Source: Megalopta genalis (taxonomy: Eukaryota; Arthropoda; Insecta; Hymenoptera; Halictidae). Taken from it: a stretch of 64,000 nucleotides of DNA. A program made the position numbers and the translations under genes. Under the pieces are notes generated by a model that was not told the DNA's origin, searched no databases, and saw nothing but the letters and a program-made list of their open reading frames with translations. Where the stretch lies: assembly GCF_051020955.1 (NCBI RefSeq), contig NC_135022.1, positions 7,716,963-7,780,962 of the forward strand. Direction: 5' to 3'. Position 1 is the stretch's first letter. Each line of letters opens with the position of its first letter. Below are positions 34,425 to 45,247 of this stretch, in pieces.

Positions 34425-34982
34425 AGTCTCTAGTGATTTTACGTGCAGTACCAACCCAAAGGCTTACCCACACGGCCCCCATGGGCGCGGGATTGGGATA
34501 CGCCCAATTAGCGCATTCCCGCTCATGCGGGAACTACCGGTACACTCCCAGGCTGCAGGGCCTGAGAGCAGACAACCGGTGGTGCCGAGTGACTTTCCAC
34601 ACTCTACCGTCTCTGCAGGACGGTGCCCGAGCTGAACAATGCGCAGCTCACCCGCCGAGACCCTGGAAAAAGGGGTCTCTGACTAGCATTTGGCCTTACC
34701 ACTGCCCCCGCGATGGTCCTACCCATGACCGGGCTGAGGCACTCCTCAGGGGCTCCCGGTCCCCGCGGTACCAGTCAAGATCACTGGTTGGATCTTCCGT
34801 AGCGCTAGCTACTACCAGTTTGGAAGCCTACACTTCCGGTACTGGTGAACCAGCGCTTCGAGTGCGTGGAGTCGCTACACTCCAAAGGCCCTTGCAGGAA
34901 TCGGCCAACTGGACCCGGCAAGCCGTATCCAGCCAACCTTTCATCCGGCAAGGGTACCCCCCTGCGCCTCTGGACACCAGGC

Positions 34983-37900
34983 TTACACGACATTCGCTCT
35001 TTCACTCATTCTCTCTCGTCTTCTCACAAATATACTCTTCGCTAACATACTAAAACACTCATACGTCGCCTTATTCTCCACCACACGCCCAACACTCACA
35101 CCTCCATCTTCACATACTATCACACCACAATCATTCAGATTTCGGATATCATTGTACCATTCACACTCAACTAACACATGCTTCCAATCCTCATGTGCTC
35201 TACCACATCCGCACATCCTAGTTTCACATAACCCACGCTTCCATAAAAAGTCATTCATGCTTCCATGTCCAGTCATCAGAAAACATACATACAAACTAGG
35301 CTCAAATACAATCGTTCTCAAAGCAAAACAAACATTCTTAATATATTCATACGTCACACGTCCTTTTCCACTCTCATGCCATCTACGCTGCCATACTTCT
35401 ATCATTCTCTCATTTATAAGCCTCACTCCCTCCCGTTCCTCCATTCCATCCATTTCCTCATCATTAACAATCTCATTTTCACCAACACTCACACCATGCT
35501 TCCATCGCCAAATCATGCCTCTTTTTCTGCATTCCAGGTCCCAGGGGGGGGGGGGGTACCCATTAGGACCTGCATTGCATCCGTCGAAACGGTTCTACAC
35601 ACATTTAGACAAGCATACAACACTATTCGCTGACATCTATTCATAATATCTCTAGCATACTGAAACTTCATACTTTCACACCATACACTAGCACCATACA
35701 TCACACATGCTTCAAACAAACCTCTATAAATTACACGCATACCCTTCTTTCTCATTCCCCATTCTCGCCTCATTACTCTACTCATTTGTCCAACCACTCC
35801 AGTAATCTTGTCTTTCAAACTCCTCAAATGTACCCCAAATTGCAGTCTCTCGCTCATCCAAACACCCAAATACTTCACACATTCAACTCTTTTCATACCT
35901 CTATCCTTCATACGTACATTCGGACTTCTAGTCATTGCCAAATTTCCATTCATCATCATCACACTCTTAGATTCAGAAACACTCACTCCCACTCTATCTC
36001 CCCATTGACACACAATTCTCATCCATTCAGTTCCCTTTCTCTCCAGTTCCACTCGGTTTCGCCCTTCAATCATTAAAAACAAATCATCCGCATATGCAAC
36101 ACATTTACACCCCGTCGCACTTAGATCCACAAGCAGATCATTCATCATTAAATTCCAAATAAACGGCCCTGCTATAGATCCTTGCGGACAGCCACGCACT
36201 ACACGCTTCCAAACAATGTCATTTACTCCAGTCATACAAACCATTCGGTCCCTAAAATAATCTTTCCATAAATCAATCTCATCACATTCAATCTCACTCA
36301 ATTTCTCAATCACTCTACACCATTCTAAATTATCAAACGCTCCTTTAAAATCAACAAATATCCCTAATACATACTTACATTCACTCCGAGAAACATACTC
36401 CTTAACTTTCAACCATGCAGACTCCGTAGATTTACCTTTCATAAATCCCTGTTGCACATCACACATTCTACCATCCATCTTACGCTCAAGCCTTCTGATC
36501 ATCATCTTCTCCAGGATTTTCCCTAAAACAGACAATAAACAAATCGGCCTATACGACCCTGGATCGGACTTAACCTTATCAGGAGACTTCAGCAATATAA
36601 TCACCCGTGCTTTCTTCCATTCACTCGGAAAGGTATTCGCTCTCAAACACTCATCATACATACTCTTCAAATATTCCGGGATCGCTCGTCCTACATTCCT
36701 CATCATCTCAGCACTCACACCATCCATTCCTGGCGCCTTACCCAACCTCATTTCACTAATCGCTTCTTTTAATTCATGCCATTTAAAACTTTTAGTATTT
36801 ACTTCATTTATATTATCATTCACTTCCTCATTTATTACTTCATTTTCATCATTCAATCCATCATTCACATCATCCATTTCCGAAGCCGGAAACAAGCGAT
36901 CCAATATCACATTCACACTTTCATTCCATGTTTTCGTCATTCTTCCATTCACATTCATCGTATTTAAACATTCACTCCGATATTTCCCTCTACATACTCT
37001 GTAAACAGGACCCCATGGGTCCTCATTACTACTTTTACTCACAAAGTTCTTCCAATGATCCTCTTTCACTCTACACATCTCTTTCTTATACTCACTTAAA
37101 CATCTTTTATATTCTAGTGCTCTTTCACACACATTTTCTCCTCGCCGCCTAGCATTCTGCATTTTCTTCCGTTTATTCCGTACGTTCTTCTTCATTTTCT
37201 CTAACTCTCTTGTCCACCATGCATTCTTTTTCTTATTCGATCTTTTGCATACTTTCAAGCATTTATCATTCACATCTTGAATCAAACGTACCATTTCAAC
37301 CGCTAACTCATCCGCACTTTTCCGCACATCAAGCTCACCCACTACCGCACTACATCTTAACTCATCCACATATTCATCCCAATCAACATTTTTACAAAAC
37401 CATCTTTTCTCAACAGACAAAATTTCCACACACTCTTTATCAAATATCATATCAACACTTATAACATTATGGTCACTTATTCCCCACTCACACTCTACTT
37501 TCCATTCAAACTGACATCCAGCACAAGAATCACTCACAATTGTCACATCAATATCACTCTGTCCATTCGGACCAGAGAACGTATACCATTCACTCGGCTC
37601 ATTTAACACCTGCATACCATTCGCAATAATCCAATCTTCCAATTCACGTCCACGTATTTCATTTTCTCTTGAGCGGCCACCTCCCTTACTATACCATAAA
37701 GGAGACACCGCATTCGCATCCATACCAAAAATGATTCTCTTACCACATAAACATTCACACAATTTATCCATGTATCTAAGATAATCCTCAATATCCCGAC
37801 CAAATCTGAAATACATGGACACAACATACAACTCACCAAAATCTCCTTTCAGCCACACACACACACCACACTCATCTGTACACTCACTCACACGCACCGC

Positions 37901-38131
37901 TTCTATACATACATCATTCACAACAACAACCGCTCCAATTCGCTCACCTTCATTCACAAATACTTTCATACAGCCTGGTAATCCTCTAACATTCCCATCA
38001 ACAGCCATATACGGCTCCTGCAACATTGCCACACTAATTCTTTTTTCGCCCATAACCACTCCCAGATCACACATAACCGTATACGCCCGCTGACAATTAC
38101 ACTGAATCATACTTAACTTGCACTTATTCAT
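34983..38131 (-). CDS. Element G ORF2: endonuclease-reverse transcriptase, frameshift at G13
   Basis: From MNKCKLSMIQCNCQRAY (38131), 872 codons are open. APE-like endonuclease: MLQEPYM, FGMDANAVSPLWY, SDIDVTIVSD, GISDHNVISVDM. R1-clade linker: KKNAWWTRELEKMKK, NEDPWGPVYR. Reverse transcriptase: GKAPGMDGVSAEMM, YRPICLLSVLGKILEKM, FVDFKGAFDNLEW, GCPQGSIAGPFIWN and active site CVAYADDLFLM. At the G13 run 35544-35556 the frame is lost. The 35516-34983 frame continues the C-terminal knuckle (CGCGRAHEDWKHVLVEC). All catalytic motifs are intact. If the run is miscounted, ORF2 is a single protein of about 1045 aa. Confidence 0.9.
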
Positions 38132-39476
38132 AGCTAATCCTCATTCGCTCTCTCTCTACAATACGTTTATATTCTGGGCATTCCTCAGACATAACCGAAT
38201 GATCGCATTTGTTACCTTTCATTCTACAATTTCTACACACAAATCCATCTCTCACACAATTAATCCTCACATGACCTTTCTCACAACATTTTTGACATAA
38301 ATTATCTTTTTCTTTACACTCTTTCGCAACATGGCCAAAGCCACTACATTTAAAACATCTCAAAACACTCACATATTCTTTAAATTTACAAGATTTCCAT
38401 CTTATATAAATTCTCTCTTCACCAGTCAACACACTCAACATCCTAACATTCAATTCAACAATAACATTCCCAACACTCGCATCCTTCCTACTTCTCCTAC
38501 TCACTATTCGCACTCGCTCATTAAATTCATTTTCACTCACACATTCCTTCAAATTCTTTTCATACAATTCATTCAAAAATTCTTTCTCATTCATTTCATT
38601 CGGCACATCAAAAACAATTATCTTTGGTCCAATTTTTCTTGGCATTTCAACTTTCAAACCAACCTCATTAAATTTCTCGCAACCTTTAATTTTATTTAAT
38701 TCATTCAAACTAGCAGTCTCAATCGCTAGTCCACCACTCCTTATCTTTCTGACAGCTCTCACTCGCACATTCAAATCCTTACTTATCTCATTAATCACTC
38801 TCTCTTTCACCTGCTCACTTGTCATTGTGACCTTGTCATCTTTAGGCTCTACAATGACAGCATACTTCCTGTCCTTCTTCTCATCCACTCTGCTCATTTT
38901 ATCACCCCTCATTCTATCAGCATCCACACCCGCTCCAACACCCACACCCACTCCAACGCCCAAACCCATTCTGGCAGCACTCGCATACGTTCTGCCCGGG
39001 CTAGCAGGCATACACACACGTTTCTCACATTCTTCCAATTTACCTTTCAATCTCTCATTCTCACAAATCAATCGCATCATACACTCTTCATACTCACCAA
39101 CACAGTTTAGAATATACTCACTCACTACTTTAGATACACGATTAGAGTCATTAAATACACATTTCCTCACTTTCTCACCAATCTTTCTCATACATAGCAT
39201 GTCATTACCTTCAGCTTCTGTCATGCTAATATCCATTTCACGCACATTCATACCGCTTATGCTAACATTCGATCTCACACTTTTATCCTCTTCTTCCGAC
39301 GCATTCGAACCATCAACTTTCCTTTTCCTCAAACTACCACTTCTACTGCCCTGTCTCACCAAACCCTGACTCTTCACACTATCACCACCACCCGTGATCG
39401 AGCCATGCGTCCTCGGCTCATCATCCCCTTCCTCCCCAATGACACCCCCCATTAGTTTTTCACGTTTTGGATCCAT
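38124..39476 (-). CDS. Element G ORF1 (gag-like RNA-binding protein), 450 aa
   Basis: I place the start at MDPKREKLMGGVIG (39476). An in-frame ATG 57 codons upstream lies in untranslated sequence shared in style with element F. Acidic and Ser-rich N-terminus, a likely coiled coil (CVGEYEECMMRLICENERLK), a Gly/Val low-complexity run (GLGVGVGVGVGAG), an R1-type central domain (AVRKIRSGGLAIET; IIVFDVPNEM), then three zinc knuckles: CFKCSGFGHVAKEC, CQKCCEKGHVRINC and CRNCRMKGNKCDH. The protein packages element RNA and directs it to the target. The stop overlaps the ORF2 start (ATGAATAA). Confidence 0.88.
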   Translation of the reverse strand: MDPKREKLMGGVIGEEGDDEPRTHGSITGGGDSVKSQGLVRQGSRSGSLRKRKVDGSNASEEEDKSVRSNVSISGMNVREMDISMTEAEGNDMLCMRKIGEKVRKCVFNDSNRVSKVVSEYILNCVGEYEECMMRLICENERLKGKLEECEKRVCMPASPGRTYASAARMGLGVGVGVGVGAGVDADRMRGDKMSRVDEKKDRKYAVIVEPKDDKVTMTSEQVKERVINEISKDLNVRVRAVRKIRSGGLAIETASLNELNKIKGCEKFNEVGLKVEMPRKIGPKIIVFDVPNEMNEKEFLNELYEKNLKECVSENEFNERVRIVSRRSRKDASVGNVIVELNVRMLSVLTGEERIYIRWKSCKFKEYVSVLRCFKCSGFGHVAKECKEKDNLCQKCCEKGHVRINCVRDGFVCRNCRMKGNKCDHSVMSEECPEYKRIVERERMRISYE

Positions 39477-39909
39477 GAATGTCCCCACGAGTATGGCGGA
39501 AAAATTTGTCCACCTGGGCGGAGCCCCCTGCACCCAGGTAAGGCTAAAATACAACTGGTGGCGCCAGGTATCCAGAGGTTGGCCGCTAACGGCCAGCGCA
39601 CCCGCTGACCACGCACTAATGCCATCGACCAGTGCGTACCCCATCACCGCGCACCTCTGCTTAGGGTTAGGGATTTTTTAGAGAGGTTGTCATCCTCGCG
39701 GTCCGGCCGGTTAAGGCAAGACCCCCGGGCCCGTAAAACATGACCACGGGCTTACGGTATGAGGTTCAATTTTAGTCTGGCCTCTCACCTCAGGCCACTC
39801 CGGCTAGGTTAGACCTGCGAGGGAATCAAGTTCCCCGCCGGCACAGCCCTGAGGATCATCAAGGCTCGCAAGCCCCCCCACCACGACAAGGTACGAACCA
39901 CGGGGGGGC

Positions 39910-39925
39910 GTTGTCTAGGACAGTT
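39910..39925. repeat. 16-bp target duplication of element G, 5' side
   Basis: GTTGTCTAGGACAGTT, direct copy of 34409-34424. It also marks the boundary with the 3' end of element D. Confidence 0.8.
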
Positions 39926-40107
39926 GGTGACTGCGATTCCGGCGGTAGCCTGGTGGGTGTTTGGGGGGGGGGCTAGTCTTAGGTGGGTGGCTGGGGCGGT
40001 CTAGCCCTTTTACCCGTGAGGTTTTTGCTCTGGTCCTCCACACATAACTCCTTCTGGCTCTTGAGGTTGTCTGCGCGGGGTCCGGGGGCGGGCAGCTTGA
40101 TGGCTGC

Positions 40108-43100
40108 CTACCACTGCGGGTGCTGGGACCTGGGGGGGGGGGGGTCGGGGGGAGACGGGGGTCTGGCGTCGATAATGAGGTCATCTCTGAGCTTCATCAC
40201 TTTGACCGCGAAACTGGCAAAGTGTGGAAAGTTACTTTTGCTGGCTAGCTCATAGAGATGACATGGCCAGGGGGTGTTGTTTGCTCGCAATTGGAGTGCG
40301 AGCTCCACCCTGTGGTCGTGGACGGAGGAGCATTCGAAGATAATGTGCCTGACAGTGTCGGTGGCACCGCAGGCACACGCGTCGTCTGACGATATCCTGA
40401 GGGAGTGTAGCTTCTTTTTAATGCGTCCATGCCCCGTGAGGAGCTGGATCACATAGAAGTTGAGCGGGATGTCTTTAAGGTGCACTCTTTCGTGCGAGCT
40501 GCTGAAGAAGTCGTGGGTGATACGACCGCTGGTCGACTCATCCGACTCCTTCTGCCAAGTAGCCAGGGTTTGTTCTTTGATAGAACAGGCTATTTCTGAG
40601 ATTATTGTGGGGGATGTATTCGGTTGGTGGGGGTGTAGCTCGCCAATGGTGAAGGGTTGGTTATTCCTGAGATGGAAGAGGGCTTTGCGCTCCCTGAGAA
40701 TTAGGTCTAGGTGGGGGGGCTCCGGCAACGATGGACAGGGCGTCGAGTGAGGTGGTGCGATCGGCGCGGGTGGTACGGATAAGGACGAATCTCTGTGATT
40801 GTCTCAGCTTCCTGACATGCCATTTGTTGAGCCTATCGGACCAACTGGCGGCTGCGTAAGATACGATGAGGACGTAGAGGCCTTTGAAGAGGGTCCTCAT
40901 GCTATTCTGGTTAAGACCCCAGTGGGTCTTGGCTATGCGAGAGAGCTGGTTAAATATGGTCTTGCTTCTGCCCGCCACGTAGTTAATGTGCGGGGTGATG
41001 TTGAAGCGGGGGCCGAAATGTACACCCAGATACCGGATTGATGCCGGCATCTTGAGTGAGCAGTTATCTATTCGAATGGTAGGGGGTCTCTCACTTGGCG
41101 GTAGGGGGTCTCTCACACTCCTTGGCGGGTGTCAAGGAAGCCTTTCGCGAGGAAGATTACGGACTTGGCTTTTGACAGCTCAAGTTTGTTCCGTCGATAC
41201 CATGCGGATATGATGTCTGTGATAACGGCGGATCTGGACTCTATTTCTTTTCTACTGTTGCCGGAGACGGTGACTGCAAGGTCGTCGGCGTAGGCCGTTT
41301 CGTCGTAGCTGCAACGGTGGATGGCGGTGAGGAGGTCGTCGAAAATGACATTCCATAGATAGGGACCGAGGACTAAGCCTTGCGGGCAGCCCTTGGCGAC
41401 CCTAATAATGGCTGATCTGTTAGACAGGTAGTCTTGTATTAACCTGTAGAGGTTGCTAGGGCAGCTTCTCGCTTTGAGCTGCTGGAGAATGGCGGGCCAC
41501 CAGACGTTGTCAAAAGCGCCGCTGATGTCGAATAGGAGGGCGACCGCGTATTTTTCGTTGCTGTTCTGGGTGGACTCGCGTAGTTGGATGATGGCGTGCT
41601 CGGTGGAGAGCCCAGTTTTGAACCCGAACTGAGAGGTCGAAGCTAGGGGATGACTGTTGAAGGGGTTCGACAGTCTGTCGGCGATGAGCCTTTCAAGGGT
41701 TTTGCTAATGATAGGTAGGAGGCAGATAGGCCCGTACGATTTTGGGTCAGTTCTGGGCTTCTCGGTGCTCTTTAGAAGGTCCTTTACGACTCCTGTCTTC
41801 CAGATGCTGGGGAATTTGCCATGGGCGAGACAGCTGTTGAACAAGAGAGTGATTTCCCGATGGAGGTGGCGCCAGGCACGCTTGAGGGTGACTGCCTCCA
41901 TCGGGTCCTGGCCGGGGGCTTTATTATTTTTGATGCGTTTGATAGCGCTTGAGACCTCCTCCATCTCGAAGAAGGGGGCGTTGGGGGTGTCGGGGGTGGT
42001 GTTCGCGAGTTGGCGGACTTCCGCGTGGAAGGCGGAGTCCGTCTGAGGGGTGTCATCGGGCATCAGAGCGTGGAGGAGAGCCCTACTCGATTCCTCCCAG
42101 GAGGTGGTTTGGCCGTTTTCGGTGGAGATGGAGACCGGGAAGTCCTCGGCGCGGACTTTGCCCGTGACCGTTTTATATGGGATGCTCCAAGGGTTGGCAT
42201 TGCCCTGTTCCGTTACGAAATCTCTCCAGCTTTGGAGTTTGGATTTGCGGATGGTGGCTGTGTACCTGTTCCTGAGTTGCCTGTACTGGGCCTTCAGGAT
42301 TTCTTTACGAGCGGAGTTGGGTTCTGTTTGGTAGATTCTTTTCGTGTGGCGGACCTCGGATCTGAGGGTTGTGAACTGGGGAGTCCACCACGGGACTGAT
42401 CTCGGGAATCTGGTCTTCTTTGGGATCGCGGAATTGGAGGCTGAAGAGATTATTTGATGGACGTCCGCGCTAAGGATATCGGGGTCAACTGCATAGTGGT
42501 CGTCTGGGAGGGGGGGGGGGTATTCCTCTGTGAGAGCTGGGATAATTCTAGCGAATTTCGCCCAGTTGGCTCTCTTGGTGTTGTAGCGGGATTGTGCGGG
42601 CGGGGGGGGTGGCAGTGGGCATGGGGGCACAGATCAGGAAAGTGATCAGATTGTGATCGCTTGTTGACCTGTCTGGGTGGACAGTCCACGAAGAGACGTG
42701 GCTGAAGAGGCTGTGTGTGGCGAGCGTGAGGTCGATATTGGATCGACTGTGGGCGTTATCGAAAGTGGGGGTGTTGGCGGGTTCGTTGACTATCCCTAGT
42801 CGGGATTGGGCAATGAAGTCCTCCATGATTTCGCCTCTCTCGTCAGAGGATGGGTTATGCCAGAGTGGCGATTTGGCGTTGCAGTCAGCGAGGATCAGGA
42901 TGTTACGGTTTTGGATGGTATGTAGGATGGTTTCGAGGTGGTGAAGGAAGGGCTGGATGTCGTCACTGTACTGGAAGTACATGTTGACGACGATGAGTTT
43001 CAGATCGTGAAATGTGATTTCTGCGCATATGCAATGTGTGTTGCACAGCGCTTCTATTTTGAGAACGGTTAGGAAGGGGTTTCTGACTACAAGCGCCGCC

Positions 43101-43343
43101 TTGGGAAGGTCGGGAACCGAGAGGCTGGAGAACCTTTTGCGGTCGGTGATTATCCGGGAGTTCGGTCCGAAGGTACTGAGGGCGTTATTGAAGGAGTAGG
43201 GCTGCTGGATCGCGAGAATGTCGATTCCTTCCTCGGAGGCGCAGACTTTTAACTCCTCGAGAGCCAATCTGGAGTTCTGCGCGTTGACCTGGCCTATCCT
43301 AATTACGGGCTTAGATTGGGGGGGGGTGAGGTTTACAAACCAT
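40108..43343 (-). pseudogene. Element D ORF2: endonuclease-reverse transcriptase, frame-broken
   Basis: ORF2 should start at MVCKPH (about 43343). A G9 run then shifts the frame to the stretch ending 42548, which holds the endonuclease (VNAQNSRLALEELKV, ADCNAKSPLWHN, SNIDLTLATHS, STSDHNLITF). A G8 run shifts to 42630-41113: FPRSVPWWTPQFTTLRSE, NKAPGQDPMEAVTLK, LFDISGAFDNVWW, GCPQGLVLGPYLWN and the active site TAYADDLAVTV. A duplication near 41080-41116 (GGTAGGGGGTCTCTCAC twice) and a G7 run break the rest. The knuckle CACGATDTVRHIIFEC closes the protein near 40350. Catalytic residues are all present. Confidence 0.88.
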
Positions 43344-44654
43344 AATCCGTACGTGAGAGTACCTGATTTATGGCCGCAACGTAGGCTGGGCATTGCCTGT
43401 CGGTGACCGAGTAGGTGGAGGGTTTGCCGGTTTTGTGGCAATTGTGACAGCGGGCTGGTTTGGGCTTGTTGGGGCAGGTCTTAAATGAGTGGCCCTGCTC
43501 GGCGCAGTGGCCAAAGATGTCTTTCTCGGCGCGACAGAGTTTGGTGGTGTGGCCGAAACTGTGGCACTTATAACACCGGGTGGCCGCGATGTAGTCGTTG
43601 ACCCGGCAACAACTCCATCCGACATATACGCGTTCTTTTTTGATAAGGAAGTCGCGAGCCTGCTTGGATACCTCGAGTATCCAGTTGCTCTTATCTTTAG
43701 TCCTGTCTCCGGACTTGAACGCGAGCTTGATCTGCTGGGATAGAGCTTTTTCCGGGACGTCTAAATTCTGGCTGACTATGGCTCGAAGGGTGGCCTCGTC
43801 ACTTTCCAGCTTAGGGACGTCATAAAGGTTGATCCTGGGGTTACGTTTGAGGGGGGCGCCGACTATGAGGCCTGCAGTTTTGAGCTGGGCGTTGTTGCGG
43901 AGGGTGTTGAGGTCAGAGTCTTTGAGGGACTCGACCAGGATGCCGTTCCCCTGGATTTTTCTTATGCTCTTAATCTGGAGCTTACAATCCGTGGGGGAGA
44001 CCAGCTTGAGGACCGTTTCTTTTGTCTTGTCGCTAGACTCAAAGGACTTAGGGTCCTGCGGGAGGATGGTGGTGGCGCTGGGGGGGTTCTGTCTCAGGTT
44101 CGAGAGAGCGGCCGTCTTTGATCGGACCCCGACTCTCTCGGCGTAAGTAGTGGGCCGAGAGGGTTCTTTCGGGGCTTGACAGTTCTCTGTGACAGACTCG
44201 AGGGTTTTTCTCTGCTGTCTGTTCTCGGAACTGATGGCTTTTATTTGGCCTTCCAGGTTGCTGCAGCGGAGCAGGGACTCGCCGAGTATGCTCTGCAACT
44301 TGGAGGCAATGAACTGGGACGCGTCTGGGTATAGGCCGTTATCCTGGTCCATAAGGAACCGCATAAGGGCCATAGTGACCTTTTCGGACTTAAGCCGTGG
44401 GTCGTTAGCGGTGGGGTCGGGTACGGGGGCGGCTTTGGTCGGGTTGTCGCTGCACGGGGCAGGATTTGGGGCGGGAAGACCGGGGGTGGGGAGGGAGCAA
44501 CGGATCTTTTCGCGGCCTTGTTGGGTTTGCGGGGGAGGACTGCTGCGAGGGGGGTATCGGAGTCATTGTCCGACTGTATGCGGCGCTTACTTTTCCGGTT
44601 CCGGCTGATCACCTTCCAGTATCCCTCGGAGTCCGACACCTCTGTGTCCATCAT
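43333..44654 (-). pseudogene. Element D ORF1 (gag-like), frame-broken
   Basis: N-terminus MMDTEVSDSEGYWKVISRNR (44654), basic and Pro-rich. A frame change between about 44440 and 44380 leads into 44373-43333: ASKLQSILGESLLRCSNLEG (coiled-coil-like), SIRKIQGNGILVESL, RINLYDVPKLES, and knuckles CYKCHSFGHTTKLC, a second one whose first Cys is Phe (IFGHCAEQGHSFKTC), and CHNCHKTGKPST. It ends RTDYGL-stop; the stop lies within the ORF2 start (ATGGTTTGTAA). Confidence 0.85.
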
Positions 44655-44725
44655 GCTGATGGACGATGGCGGGCGGGGTGGGGCGGGGTGGCGGTTCCTG
44701 AGCTGGCCTCCGGCCTGGGGAGGCT

Positions 44726-44739
44726 AGTAGATAGGGACA
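44726..44739 (-). repeat. R1-type 14-bp target-site sequence, copy 3
   Basis: Minus strand TGTCCCTATCTACT between an upstream 3'-end remnant (44740 and above, ending GACACTAGC) and the 5' end of element D. Confidence 0.75.
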
Positions 44740-45247
44740 GCTAGTGTCTATTAATGAGAGCATTCATGAGGCCGTAGCCTGCTCTGACGGTACGAAGTGT
44801 GATATCACTTATGACCGTCGATGGAAAATCAGCGGTGTACAGCTGCGAAGGAACCGGGACTTAGATCCATCGCGCCCTCGCTGTTTAAGTTCATTGGACC
44901 GGGGAGTCAGAAGACCCGGTCTTAACTCTCTGTCGGCTGCAAGGAGTTGTATGTCTGCTTTAAGTATTTCGCCGGCGATAATAATATGAAAGTAGTGAAT
45001 GGTCGATCTGCTAGGCGACCGCGGTGGCGGTTGCTCGGCACCGCACGCCAACCGCTACAACGGCTTTCTTGCCGTGTTGCCACCCCCAAAGTGCCACCCG
45101 ACAGTAATAGTACAGCGTGCTAGGTCAGCGGGTGGCTATTTACGTATTTGCTTCTGTATAATTTATAGAGCTGACTGCTGAACCCAACACAGCCAGCTCG
45201 TGTCATAAAAGTAATTTGGCACCGCTCGACAAACCAAAGGGCTGCGG
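44740..45247 (-). mobile_element. Probable 3' untranslated remnant of an R1-clade element
   Basis: GC-rich and without coding frames, ending (minus) in ...TAATAGACACTAG next to the R1-type 14-mer. Element G ends in a similar ...CACTAGAGACTA. Assignment rests on that end similarity and position. The boundary with the AT-rich repeat ORF is near 45248. Confidence 0.45.

Larger units (their letters stand above)
34425..39909 (-). mobile_element. R1-clade retrotransposon G, near full-length
   Basis: A 5485-bp element between identical 16-bp direct repeats. Minus-strand ORF1 and ORF2 overlap by 8 bp. The 5' untranslated region (39477-39909) and 3' untranslated region (34425-34982) are GC-rich and balanced in G and C. 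The coding part is extremely poor in C on the sense strand. There is no poly(A) tail, as in site-specific R1-type elements. The only frame break is at a G13 run. Confidence 0.88.
39926..44725 (-). mobile_element. R1-clade retrotransposon D, near full-length
   Basis: Minus-strand element of 4.8 kb lying head-to-tail with G. It has the R1-type 14-mer at its 5' end (44726-44739) and the G duplication at its 3' end. ORF1 and ORF2 are both recognisable throughout. Each frame break seen in ORF2 is a homopolymer (43318-43326 G9, 42602-42609 G8, 40713-40719 G7) or a short duplication near 41080-41116. The sense strand is C-rich and G-poor, opposite to G. Confidence 0.85.

Noticed and set aside
38827..39369. 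180-codon plus-strand Ser/Thr/Leu-rich frame
   Set aside because: Antisense to the G gag. The strand is almost free of G, which removes many stops.
39655..39685. TTAGGGTTAGGG, telomere-like repeat
   Set aside because: Only two units, within the 5' leader of element G. Insect telomeres usually carry TTAGG, and no longer array is present.
33883..44740. 28S rDNA as the host of the R1-clade elements
   Set aside because: Only the 14-mer is present; the adjoining 28S sequence expected on either side was not found.
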